Shown here piece after piece: positions 24,891-33,142 of a stretch of 64,000 nucleotides of DNA. The translations under genes and the position numbers were made by a program. The number at the start of each line of letters is the position of its first letter. Position 1 is the stretch's first letter. The notes beneath the pieces are model-generated. The model was not told the origin of the DNA, did not search any database, and saw only the letters and a program-made list of their open reading frames with translations. The stretch comes from SHZL01 sp031362985 (GTDB lineage: Bacteria; Pseudomonadota; Gammaproteobacteria; Xanthomonadales; SZUA-36), in contig JANLTO010000087.1 of the NCBI GenBank assembly GCA_031362985.1, forward strand, positions 4,878 to 68,877, given 5' to 3'.

Positions 24891-26111
24891 TTGATCAAAC
24901 TTTTTCTGCCCTTGCTGCTGCTCTGCAACCAGGCTTGGGCCGCGGGCGATACCGGCAAAATCTATGACGTAAGGTTCTCCGGAACTTTCCAGCCTGCGCA
25001 AGGAGTCATCGAGGCTGCCATCCATGTGCAGCAGGCAAGACACCTGTTGCGCTCACTTGAGCTGGCCGCCCCGGCAGCAGATTTCAGCAACTTTACCGGC
25101 GACGGAGTCATCGAACGGCAGGGCCAGCACCTGGTTTGGACAATTCCAAGGAAAGGTGGCAGCCTGTTCTACAAGGTCAAGGTAAATCACGAGCGTGGCA
25201 TGGTGCTCGATGCCAGGATGACCAAAAACTGGGCAATCCTCAGATTGGATAATGTCTTCCCCGCGGCCGCGGCGCGGAGTGTGAAGCAGTCGAAGTCCAG
25301 GTCTACCCTGGAACTACATGGCCCGGCGGGCTGGGCCTTTGAAAGCCGCTATGGACCCCTGCAAAAGCCGCGCGCAGTGAGTGATCCAGGGCGGCGTTTT
25401 GACCGGCCCACCGGCTGGCTGGCGGCCGGAGATCTCGGCATTCGCAAGGAAATGATCAGCAAGCGCATAGTGACGGTGGCCGCACCACAGAACCAGGGTA
25501 TGCGCAGACTCGAGATCATCGCGTTCCTGCACTGGACCATGCCTACCCTGGTGAAAATATTTCCTGACTTCCCCATGCGCCTGCTCATCGTGGGAGCGGG
25601 GGATGACATGTGGCGCGGCGGACTTTCCGGTCCCGGATCCATTTACCTGCACGCCGAGCGCCCACTGATCAGTGAGAACGCAACCAGCGCCTTGCTGCAC
25701 GAAATGGTGCATCTCGCCACCGGCGCGCCACCCGGGCCCAAGGATGATTGGATCATTGAAGGCCTGGCTGAATACTACAGCCTGGAAATTCTGCGCCGCA
25801 GCGGCGGCCTGGGTGCCAAACGGTTCGCACAAACGCTCGAATGGCTGGAAGTCTGGGCAAAAAGAGAAAACGGCCGACTGACGTCGCCATCCAGTGGCGC
25901 CAATACCGCGAGAGCCGTACTGGTTTTTGACCTGATCCAGAAGGAACTAAAAGCCAATGATGCCGGCAGCCTGGACGAGGTAGTTCGGCAACTGCTTGCT
26001 TCCGACTCCATCAACGCTGCAGAACTGCAACAGCTGGTGGACGATGCACTGGGCGAACCCTCCGGGAAGCTGAACAAAGCGCTTAAGAGCTACACGAAAC
26101 CCGGCTCATGA
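24891..26111 (+). CDS. Exported zinc metalloprotease-like protein
   Basis: 406 residues from a TTG at 24891 that has GGAG at 24881-24884; in-frame TTG and GTG at 24870 and 24879 are alternatives. The start gives a signal peptide (MIKLFLPLLLLCNQAWA). The N-terminal half (about 20-150) looks like a substrate-binding beta domain. The catalytic half has HEMVH at about 270-274 in LLHEMVHLATGA and a downstream IIEGLAEYYSLEIL that supplies the third ligand, as in M61-like/gluzincin enzymes. It overlaps the next gene by ATGA, so the two are coupled. Confidence 0.72.
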   Translation: MIKLFLPLLLLCNQAWAAGDTGKIYDVRFSGTFQPAQGVIEAAIHVQQARHLLRSLELAAPAADFSNFTGDGVIERQGQHLVWTIPRKGGSLFYKVKVNHERGMVLDARMTKNWAILRLDNVFPAAAARSVKQSKSRSTLELHGPAGWAFESRYGPLQKPRAVSDPGRRFDRPTGWLAAGDLGIRKEMISKRIVTVAAPQNQGMRRLEIIAFLHWTMPTLVKIFPDFPMRLLIVGAGDDMWRGGLSGPGSIYLHAERPLISENATSALLHEMVHLATGAPPGPKDDWIIEGLAEYYSLEILRRSGGLGAKRFAQTLEWLEVWAKRENGRLTSPSSGANTARAVLVFDLIQKELKANDAGSLDEVVRQLLASDSINAAELQQLVDDALGEPSGKLNKALKSYTKPGS

Positions 26112-26992
26112 GCACACTGTTGAATTTACCTTTTTACCGCGCCATCAATCCGCGGCAGGTAATCAAATGGACGGTCTATACCTTGCTCCTGCTTAACTGG
26201 GGTTTGTACATTGCTGAAGACTGGCAAACCGCCCTGCACACCTTGGGCAAGGACAGCACCTTGCTGGATTGGACCAGCACGTTTGGCACAACACTGGACA
26301 CAACCGCCTGGTTCGGCCTGTTGACCCTGTGGGAATTGGAAACCTACATTCTTTCAGACGATGCCCATACGCGATTCATTAGCTGGAGCTTCCTCATCGT
26401 GCGCGGGGTCTGCTATGTTTTTCTCGCGCATACGGTATTGTCACGGGCAGACACCGTTTACACTCTCAGCGAGCTTGAGCCATCGCCCGGCATCAGCAGC
26501 CTGTGCCAGCTTGCGGACCAGGAGACTTCTTTTGCCTACAACGTACGTTATACGCTGATTGACAGCAGCAACTGCGGCTCCCTTTCGGACGGCAAGAAGT
26601 TTTACGCTATCGAGGACACTGCCGTCACGGATGAGTCCGGTTATAAACTGGAACGCCGCAATGCCATCATTGACCTTGAGGATGCCATTACCTGGCTACT
26701 GGTCATGTTGACCATCGAGATTGCCATCTGGCTGCAAGACCGCGAAATTACCGGGGGGCCGGTAATGTTCGTCAGTCGCGCAGGCAAATTGTTGTATGGA
26801 CTTCTTTTTGCCAATGCTGCGTACTATGCCTACGAGGGACACTGGCTTTATTGTTGGGACCAGATGCTGTGGATAGGCGGGTTTTTCGCCATTGAAGTGA
26901 ATGTTTCCGAATGGCGCAAACACATTGAAAAGCACTACGACATACTCAAAACAAGGGCACTTGCGGTGGCAAAACCACAGCGCGCGACCTGA
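26108..26992 (+). CDS. Hypothetical membrane protein coupled to the metalloprotease
   Basis: 294 residues overlapping the upstream stop by four bases. Hydrophobic segments: VIKWTVYTLLLLNWGLYIA, FLIVRGVCYVFLAH, TAWFGLLTLWELETYI, AITWLLVMLTIEIAIWL, GKLLYGLLFANAAYYA and LWIGGFFAIEVNV. Between helices 3 and 4 lies a soluble loop of about 85 residues with cysteines (SSLCQLADQ, SNCGSLSDG). I recognise no family. Coupling suggests it anchors or regulates the protease, or is its substrate. Confidence 0.7.
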   Translation: MSTLLNLPFYRAINPRQVIKWTVYTLLLLNWGLYIAEDWQTALHTLGKDSTLLDWTSTFGTTLDTTAWFGLLTLWELETYILSDDAHTRFISWSFLIVRGVCYVFLAHTVLSRADTVYTLSELEPSPGISSLCQLADQETSFAYNVRYTLIDSSNCGSLSDGKKFYAIEDTAVTDESGYKLERRNAIIDLEDAITWLLVMLTIEIAIWLQDREITGGPVMFVSRAGKLLYGLLFANAAYYAYEGHWLYCWDQMLWIGGFFAIEVNVSEWRKHIEKHYDILKTRALAVAKPQRAT

Positions 26993-27013
26993 AACCTCAG
27001 GGGCTTCCTGGGC

Positions 27014-27038
27014 AAGCTCTGAATAAATCAGAGTTTCC
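27014..27038 (+). repeat. 25-bp hairpin repeat, copy 2
   Basis: Identical to copy 1 (24738-24762), same orientation, hairpin at 27017-27033. It overlaps the end of the HDAC-like gene on the minus strand and supplies its last codons and stop (KL-TGA). Confidence 0.85.
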
Positions 27039-28089
27039 TTAAGCCAAATCCCTCGAGGAATGAGGCGAGGTTGTCGCCTAACGCCGGACACAGGTAACCG
27101 CCTTCCTGCACCATCAAAGTGGGCAAGCCCAGGCTGGCGATTCCCGCGGCAATTTTTGCAAAGCCGGCAGTGCTAACCGCGAGGCCTTTTAGCGGATCAC
27201 CTGCGTAGGCATCGAGCCCCAGTGCAACCACCACGGCCTGGGGCACGAAAGAAGCTATGCGCTCCAGGGCGTGATCGAGAGCGTGCAAATACCCGTTGTC
27301 TTCGGTGCCTCGTGGCAAAGGCAAATTGAGGTTATACCCCAGGCCCGGACCTGTTCCGCGTTCACTGGCATGGCCCCAGAAGAAGGGATAAAAACGCACC
27401 GGGTCCGCGTGTATGGAGACGGTGAGCACGTCGGGTCGGTGGTAAAAAATATCCTGGGTGCCATTGCCGTGGTGCACGTCAATATCAAGGATGGCGACAC
27501 GCTCAAAGCGCGAACGCAATTTCTGCGCCGCAGCCGCGGTATTGTTGAGGTAACAAAAACCCGCAGCAAAATCCCGTGCGGCGTGATGGCCGGGTGGTCG
27601 CGCCAGGGCATAGCAGGCAGCAGCGCCATCCATGAGCAATTGCGCGCCATGCACCGCAGTGTGAGCGCTGGCCAGGGCACTGCGCCAGGTTTCCGCTGAA
27701 ATCGGGCAGGACGTATCGGCCATATGAAATCCAGCCTGCCCCACTGCCGACGCCGGATAGGCGCCATCGCGCCGGTCCGGATGGATGTTGGGAATCACTT
27801 CCTTTGAGGCGCCTTCAATATATCCCCAGCGCCGGTAAATATTCTGCAGGAACTGCAGGTACTCGGGAGAATGAACGGCAGCCACCGGGTCGAGACCGTA
27901 ATCATCTGGCCCCACATGCTTGAGACCACACTCAAGCGCGGCCGCAAGCAGGCGCTCGGCCCGTTGTGGCACTTCCGGGTTGGGTTGCGCAGCACCGGAT
28001 GACAAAAAGTGTTCCGGACTATGCAGTTGTTGAATGTCGGAATAAATGACGTTCATTGGTCCCTGTACGGCTCGCGCGGTATTTTTCAT
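27028..28089 (-). CDS. Histone deacetylase family protein (acetylpolyamine/deacetylase-like)
   Basis: 353 residues from the ATG at 28089, which has AAGG before it; ATG 28056 (MNVIYSDIQQLHS) is also possible. Arginase-deacetylase fold motifs: ARPPGHHAA, DIDVHHGNGTQDIF (zinc Asp and His pair) and ALGLDAYAGDPLKG, with the final GGY loop (VQEGGYLCPALG). Such bacterial enzymes remove acetyl groups from acetylpolyamines, acetoin-related molecules or proteins. Next to GNAT and aminotransferase genes on the same strand; a role in acetylated amine metabolism is inferred. Confidence 0.85.
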   Translation of the reverse strand: MKNTARAVQGPMNVIYSDIQQLHSPEHFLSSGAAQPNPEVPQRAERLLAAALECGLKHVGPDDYGLDPVAAVHSPEYLQFLQNIYRRWGYIEGASKEVIPNIHPDRRDGAYPASAVGQAGFHMADTSCPISAETWRSALASAHTAVHGAQLLMDGAAACYALARPPGHHAARDFAAGFCYLNNTAAAAQKLRSRFERVAILDIDVHHGNGTQDIFYHRPDVLTVSIHADPVRFYPFFWGHASERGTGPGLGYNLNLPLPRGTEDNGYLHALDHALERIASFVPQAVVVALGLDAYAGDPLKGLAVSTAGFAKIAAGIASLGLPTLMVQEGGYLCPALGDNLASFLEGFGLRKL

Positions 28090-28114
28090 GCGCACCTTTT
28101 GGTCCCGCCAGGCT

Positions 28115-28618
28115 TCACGCCAGGCGCTTGAGGGCTTCAAAGCCCGCGTACACAGCTTTGAAGATGCACTCTTGTTCGGCCAATTCCAGGCCAATTCGTG
28201 AATAAAACTCTTTTGCTGCCTCGTTAGCCCGGTCGACTGACAGCCGCAGGTAAACCGCGCCGCGTTCCCCTGCACGCCGGGCGGTTTCAGCGATCAGGCG
28301 ACGCCCAAGTCCTGTACCGCGCTGGCTGCTACTGACGTATAAGTCCTGCACATACACACCCAATCGTCCTTTCCAGCTGGAAAAACTGTAGAAATACAGG
28401 CACAGGCCAACAGCGACTCCGGTTTGCTCGGCAACCAGGGCGTAGAAACTCGGGTTTGCGGAAAATCCAAACCGGCGAAAATCTTCCACGCTACACAACA
28501 CTCGATCACTGGCCCCAACATCGCGCGCGAGCGCCAGCACCATGGCGTGCATGGCTTCCGCATCGGCTATCGTTGCAGGCCGGATCGTCACACCGGCTTC
28601 GCTTTGCTCAGTCATCAT
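28115..28618 (-). CDS. GNAT family N-acetyltransferase
   Basis: 167 residues. TIRPATIADAEAMHAMVLALA opens the fold; VYVQDLYVSSSQRGTGLGRRLI is motif A, the acetyl-CoA binding loop (Q/R-x-x-G-x-G/A), and YLRLSVDRANEAAKEFYSRIGLELAEQECIF is the C-terminal region typical of polyamine- and diamine-type GNATs. The ATG at 28618 is used; a GTG two codons earlier also exists. Located 25 bp before the deacetylase gene, 12 bp after the aminotransferase. Confidence 0.85.
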   Translation of the reverse strand: MMTEQSEAGVTIRPATIADAEAMHAMVLALARDVGASDRVLCSVEDFRRFGFSANPSFYALVAEQTGVAVGLCLYFYSFSSWKGRLGVYVQDLYVSSSQRGTGLGRRLIAETARRAGERGAVYLRLSVDRANEAAKEFYSRIGLELAEQECIFKAVYAGFEALKRLA

Positions 28619-28630
28619 CGGCACCTGGTT

Positions 28631-29986
28631 TCAGCTTGCGTTGCAAACATCCAATCCCAGTTGCTGCGCCAGTGCCTCCAGGCTTTGTGTCAGGATGTCC
28701 ACAATTTCCGTCAATTGCGCGTCGTCTACGATCAGCGGGGGACAGATCATGAAGTGATCCCCTTCCAGACCGCCACGCGTGCGGCGTGAATAAATGATCA
28801 GTCCACGCGCGTATGCCTGTTCAACCAGTTCCACGTGGGCGTTCATCTCCGCCGGCAAGGGTTGCATGCTGCTACGATCACCTACCAGCTCAAACGCCAG
28901 CAACAGCCCCTTGCCACGCACATCACCAATAAAGGGAAAGCGTGGCATCAGTCCGGCCAGCAGAGCTTTGAGCTTTTGTCCCTGAACCTCAGCTCTTTGC
29001 ACCAGACCCAATCGTTCCACTTCCTGCAGTACAGCCAGTCCGGCGCTACATGCCAATGGATTGCCTGCATAGGTATAACCGTGGGCAAATCCACCATGGG
29101 CCATGACGGCATCCACGATGCGCCGGTCGGCTGCCATCGCCCCCAGCGGCGCGTAGCCGGCAGCAAATCCCTTGGCCATGGCGATGATGTCAGGCCGGTG
29201 GTTCCAGTGTTCGCAGGCCAGGAATTTGCCGGTGCGCCCCGCACCTGTCATGACTTCGTCCGCAATCAGGAGGATGCCGAATTCTGCGCATATTTCCTGT
29301 ATCCGGCGATGCCAGGAATCGGGCGCAACCAGTGCTCCCGTCGATGCCCCGCCCACAGGCTCCATGATAAACGCCAGCACTGACTCCGGGCCCTGGAGCA
29401 GGATTTCCGCGCGCAATAATTCTGCATAGCGCAGTCCGCGCTGTTCCAGGGAAAGATCGTCGTGGTCAAGGTAGCAGGTGGGAGCCGGTATTTTCGGCAT
29501 GGACACCATCATAGGTGCAAACGGCTGGGTGAACTGCTTCATGCCCGTTACTGCGGAGGCCCCCAGGGTAGACCCATGATATGAAGGGAACAGGGAAATG
29601 ACTTTCCAGCGGCTGGCCTGGTTTTGCGTAATAGCGTATTGCCGGGCCAGCTTGAGGCAACTTTCTATGGTTTCGGAACCGCCCGACGTGAAAAATATCC
29701 GGTCTAGTCCCGCCGGCATCTTCGCGGCAGTGAGCGTCGCGAGATCTTCTGCTGCGTCATTTTCGAAATGCAGACGGTAGCCAAAAGTGGCCTTGTCCAT
29801 TTGCGCTTTCATGGCTGCAAGGACCCGTGGATTGGAGTGGCCTATATTGGAAACCATCGGCCCGCTGCATGCGTCGAGGTAGCGCTTGCCGCTGGTATCC
29901 CACAGGTAGACGCCTGCAGCACGATCCAGCCTCGGGCGCTGGTGCCCGCTCTGGTAGAACAAATTGCTTTCGCGCGTGGAATTCAT
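28631..29986 (-). CDS. Class III aminotransferase (aspartate aminotransferase family)
   Basis: 451 residues of a fold-type I PLP enzyme. GVYLWDTSGKRYLDACSG and ANIGHSNP-like start, FFTSGGSETIESCLKLARQY, ADEVMTGAGRTGKFLACEHW, AMAKGFAAGYAPLGAM with the PLP lysine. Family substrates are omega-amino acids, diamines and aromatic amines. Its neighbours GNAT and HDAC suggest an amine pathway, but this is context only. Confidence 0.9.
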   Translation of the reverse strand: MNSTRESNLFYQSGHQRPRLDRAAGVYLWDTSGKRYLDACSGPMVSNIGHSNPRVLAAMKAQMDKATFGYRLHFENDAAEDLATLTAAKMPAGLDRIFFTSGGSETIESCLKLARQYAITQNQASRWKVISLFPSYHGSTLGASAVTGMKQFTQPFAPMMVSMPKIPAPTCYLDHDDLSLEQRGLRYAELLRAEILLQGPESVLAFIMEPVGGASTGALVAPDSWHRRIQEICAEFGILLIADEVMTGAGRTGKFLACEHWNHRPDIIAMAKGFAAGYAPLGAMAADRRIVDAVMAHGGFAHGYTYAGNPLACSAGLAVLQEVERLGLVQRAEVQGQKLKALLAGLMPRFPFIGDVRGKGLLLAFELVGDRSSMQPLPAEMNAHVELVEQAYARGLIIYSRRTRGGLEGDHFMICPPLIVDDAQLTEIVDILTQSLEALAQQLGLDVCNAS

Positions 29987-30000
29987 GCAGGGTGCGACGC

Positions 30001-30636
30001 CTACACCGTCGAACGCATCAAGGTTTCAACTTTGCCATCAGGCAGCAAAACTCCGTTGGTGGTGCTGAAACAAGTCAACCATTCCTGCATGAAGGATTGA
30101 GGGTGGGGACTGTTCCTGAGCTGTTCCGTCAACCGGTGCCGCACGGACAGGGTTTTACTGTCGATGATCCCATACTCCCGGTTCAGCAGCATGGTTGCAG
30201 CACTGTGCACACCAAATGCATGTGCTACGGAGCCCGGTTGCAACCATGGCCACAGCGCACTGCTGAATGCGCGCAACAATTTTTCCTCAAGATAATGCGG
30301 CAAATCCCACAACAGGCAAATATCCAAAACCGTGCCCTTGTCGAAGTGGAACATTTCCTGGAACTGCCGCTGCAATGTCACCCCCGAGGAACTGAGGTCG
30401 AACCTGCCCGCATGCAATTCAGAATAGAGGTCTACCACGTGGATTTTGCATCGGAAAGCAGAAAAGAAATGAATGGTCTCAGGCCGTGCCCGACCCAACT
30501 CCAGCACCGTGATACGGCGCTTTGTATCGAGCTGCTCAAGCAACATCGGCAGCAACTTGCTCGCCTGTCGCCCGTCTCTGCGCAGTTCCCCTGTCGCCCC
30601 GGACGCATTCCCCTGCTCTCTGACTGCCAGGCTCAA
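30001..30636 (-). CDS. Putative SAM-dependent methyltransferase
   Basis: 211 residues starting at a TTG with GGGAG eight bases upstream. VLELGRARPETIHFFSAF is a class I glycine-loop-like segment, VVDLYSE resembles the acidic motif II, and FDKGTVLDICLLWDLPHYLEEKLLRAF fits the motif after strand 4. A C-terminal helical part closes it. Seen next to bactofilin genes in my general knowledge of related genomes, but the substrate is unknown. Confidence 0.6.
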   Translation of the reverse strand: MSLAVREQGNASGATGELRRDGRQASKLLPMLLEQLDTKRRITVLELGRARPETIHFFSAFRCKIHVVDLYSELHAGRFDLSSSGVTLQRQFQEMFHFDKGTVLDICLLWDLPHYLEEKLLRAFSSALWPWLQPGSVAHAFGVHSAATMLLNREYGIIDSKTLSVRHRLTEQLRNSPHPQSFMQEWLTCFSTTNGVLLPDGKVETLMRSTV

Positions 30637-30712
30637 GAAGCTAACTCCCGCTAGTACACATGCTAATAAAAACTCTCAGGCCGGTCACCAGCCCATACTA
30701 TACCCTTTGCCT

Positions 30713-31312
30713 TTAACCGCTTTTCAGCGCGAGGTCGGGAGCTTTGCTGGAAGTGTTCGGGGCAGCACTCGCCTCGTGTGTAGCACCGGTTTTCGCCGCC
30801 GCTGATGTAGCGGACGGTGTAGCAGACGGCGTAGCAGACGATGCAGAAGCCTGGGCTGCAGGTTTGGTCGCGGCCGGGGTGGCCGGCTCACGTGGATCCA
30901 TATCAATACTGCCTTTGAATACCGCCCCATCTTCCAGCAGCATCCGGGGCGCAACGATATTGCCGTGAACATTGCCGGTGCTGCTGATGATGACTTTTTC
31001 CTTGCCGTTCAGGTCGCCTTTGATTTTTCCGGCTACGCGGATAATCTTGGCGGAGATGTCCGCCTGGACCTCGCCCGACTGGCCCACGGTGACTTCATGT
31101 GCCGCGAGGTGGATACGGCCCCGCACCTTCCCCTCGATGAGCAGGTTTTCGCTGCCGCCGATATCTCCGTCAATAACGATTCCGGGACCGATAACAGCCG
31201 CTTTCATCGGCGCCATGGGGGGAGATGAACCGGGCAGACTGGGACGCACAGCCATTTCTGGTTCGCCGAGCCTGGGTTCAGTTGCTTTGTTGTCTCTACG
31301 TTTATCAAACAT
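30713..31312 (-). CDS. Bactofilin family cytoskeletal protein
   Basis: 199 residues from the ATG at 31312. The central beta-helix (about 40-130: VIGPGIVIDGDIGGSENLLIEGKVRGRIHLAAHEVTVGQSGEVQADISAKIIRV) is the DUF583 polymerising core; each rung is about six residues. The C-terminal tail is an alanine/serine/threonine/proline low-complexity stretch, encoded by a repeat of GTAGCAGACGG-like units at 30805-30845. It self-assembles into filaments that position envelope enzymes. Confidence 0.9.
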   Translation of the reverse strand: MFDKRRDNKATEPRLGEPEMAVRPSLPGSSPPMAPMKAAVIGPGIVIDGDIGGSENLLIEGKVRGRIHLAAHEVTVGQSGEVQADISAKIIRVAGKIKGDLNGKEKVIISSTGNVHGNIVAPRMLLEDGAVFKGSIDMDPREPATPAATKPAAQASASSATPSATPSATSAAAKTGATHEASAAPNTSSKAPDLALKSG

Positions 31313-31438
31313 GGCGAGTTCCATTTCCTGGTGAGTTGTAGGATTTTCACATCCTATCAAATTTGCAAGGAACGCGGCCAGCAGACTAGGCAGCCGGCCT
31401 TGCCGGGCTGGCTGCCCAGGGTGCCTGGCAGCCTCCAG

Positions 31439-31585
31439 TCAGCTTTTTACCTTCTTTTTTGTACTCGATCCCGAAGAAGGCGTTGCGCTTTCCTTATGAT
31501 CGCCAATCAACGATTTAACCGGACAGACTGAAAAAATCGGGCATTTCTTACACCCTACGGCTAATGCAACGGGACAAATGGTCAT
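31439..31585 (-). CDS. Small four-cysteine protein
   Basis: A 48-residue gene too short for usual gene finders, but with an excellent ribosome site (GGAGG, ATG at 31585). The protein begins MTICPVALAVGCKKCPIFSV and has Cys at 4, 12, 15 and 21 (C-x7-C-x2-C-x5-C), followed by a basic, serine-rich tail. It follows the BCCT gene by 61 bp on the same strand. The cysteine spacing suggests a metal or iron-sulfur site. I have no family name for it. Confidence 0.72.
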   Translation of the reverse strand: MTICPVALAVGCKKCPIFSVCPVKSLIGDHKESATPSSGSSTKKKVKS

Positions 31586-31646
31586 AATTCCTCCGGACAA
31601 GGTGATTCAGATCGGATAATACTCCCAAACGGACTTTGGCATGCCT

Positions 31647-33134
31647 TCATTTCCGCACAATCGTTTGCCAGAAGCTCCGCGACCATGCCACCACTTGCGC
31701 CACCAGCAGCAGCGTATACGGTATGGCGCCGGCAATGGCTACCGCTTTGTTCACGTCTGCGGATTGACGCGCCAGCAGGCCGCCAGCAAGCAGAACCGTC
31801 ACGCCGCCCCATACCATCTTATGGCGCATGGGAGGATCGGGATCGCCGTTGCAACTGAGCATGCCCATGACGTAGGAGGCAGAGTCCGCGCTGGTGACCA
31901 GGAAAATGAACAACAGCAGGCAGGCCAGGTAACTCAATGCCGGGCCCCAGTCTCCCATGGCAGAAAACCATACAAACAAAGGCTCGGTATAGTCGCGCGA
32001 TACGGCCTGTAACAGCACGCCACCATGGCTGGCGTCGTAGGCAAATGCGCCGCCACCCATCACCGCAAACCAGACCATGGAAAAAACCACCGGCACGCCC
32101 ACCACCCCGAGGATATACCCGCGAATGCTGCGGCCACGGCTGATGCGTGCAATGAAAATGCCCACAAATGGAGTCCAGGCTATCCACCACAACAGGTAGG
32201 TGATGGTCCAGCCTCCCGACCAGTCCATGCTGCCGTTCACCACGGCCCGGTGCAGGGACCACTCCGGTAATATTTTTGCGTACTGCACCAGACCGGCCCA
32301 CAGGGCACGCAGTGCGGTGGCATCACCCTGCTGCCACAATACCAGCAGGAGCAACAGCACAGCCAGCAGAACATTTCCATTGCTGAGCCACAGAATGCCG
32401 CGCTGGATCCCGGAGCACGCAGACGCGAGAAAGGCGACGCCCATCGCCACAAGAATGAGCGCGTAACTGCCGGCCACCGGCAACTCCAGGCCGGAGGCTT
32501 TACCCAGTCCGTGGTGCAACAGTATCGTGCCGTTCGCCAGCGCGCCCGCCACACCGAATACCACTGCGGCAATGGCCACGATATTGGCTGTGGCTCCGAG
32601 GAACTTGAGCGGGGCGGGACGCAGCCAACCGTGCAATCCCACCTGCAAAGCACCGGACGGTGCCTCCGGCGCCGCAAAGCGATAAGTAAACCAAGCCACC
32701 ACCAGTCCGGAAACGGCGTACAGCGCCCAGGCATGCAGGCCCCAGTGAAAATAAGTAACCGCCATGGCGGTGCTGTACTGCAGCGTAGCGGACTGGCCGG
32801 TCACCGGTGGGTTGGAAAGGTGGCTCAGGGGTTCAGCCACACCCCAGAACACCAGGCCGGAACCCATGCCCGCAGCAAACAGCATGGACAGCCAGGCCAG
32901 GGTGCCAAACTCAGGCCGTTCCTGTTCCTCTCCCAGCCGGATGCTGCCCCACGGCCCCGCCACCAGCACCAGGCAGATGACGATCATCAAGCTGGACAGC
33001 CACAGAACAGGCAGGCCCAACAGGTGGATGAACCATGCGGTGGCGCCCCCAATCAAGGTTGTGGCAGATTCGGGAAAGGCCAGCACCAGAGCGCTGATGA
33101 AAGCGATCAGGAAGGCAGCTATGCGCATGGCCAT
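31647..33134 (-). CDS. BCCT family transporter
   Basis: 495 residues with about 12 hydrophobic helices. Helix 8 holds the family signature WWIAWTPFVG followed by IFIARISRGRSIRGYI, and helix 4 MGSGLVFWGVAEPL. BCCT carriers take up glycine betaine, choline, carnitine or related trimethylammonium compounds with Na+ or H+. It lies 8 bp after the amidohydrolase gene and upstream of the four-cysteine protein, so these form one transcription unit. Confidence 0.92.
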   Translation of the reverse strand: MAMRIAAFLIAFISALVLAFPESATTLIGGATAWFIHLLGLPVLWLSSLMIVICLVLVAGPWGSIRLGEEQERPEFGTLAWLSMLFAAGMGSGLVFWGVAEPLSHLSNPPVTGQSATLQYSTAMAVTYFHWGLHAWALYAVSGLVVAWFTYRFAAPEAPSGALQVGLHGWLRPAPLKFLGATANIVAIAAVVFGVAGALANGTILLHHGLGKASGLELPVAGSYALILVAMGVAFLASACSGIQRGILWLSNGNVLLAVLLLLLVLWQQGDATALRALWAGLVQYAKILPEWSLHRAVVNGSMDWSGGWTITYLLWWIAWTPFVGIFIARISRGRSIRGYILGVVGVPVVFSMVWFAVMGGGAFAYDASHGGVLLQAVSRDYTEPLFVWFSAMGDWGPALSYLACLLLFIFLVTSADSASYVMGMLSCNGDPDPPMRHKMVWGGVTVLLAGGLLARQSADVNKAVAIAGAIPYTLLLVAQVVAWSRSFWQTIVRK

Positions 33135-33142
33135 GGCGGTAT

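Noticed and set aside
24738..27038. The 25-bp repeats considered as ends of an insertion sequence
   Set aside because: They are in direct, not inverted, orientation and no transposase lies between them.
31389..31416. Hairpin GGCAGCC/GGCTGCC downstream of the small Cys-rich gene considered as a terminator
   Set aside because: The 7-bp stem is real but no U tract follows on the minus strand.
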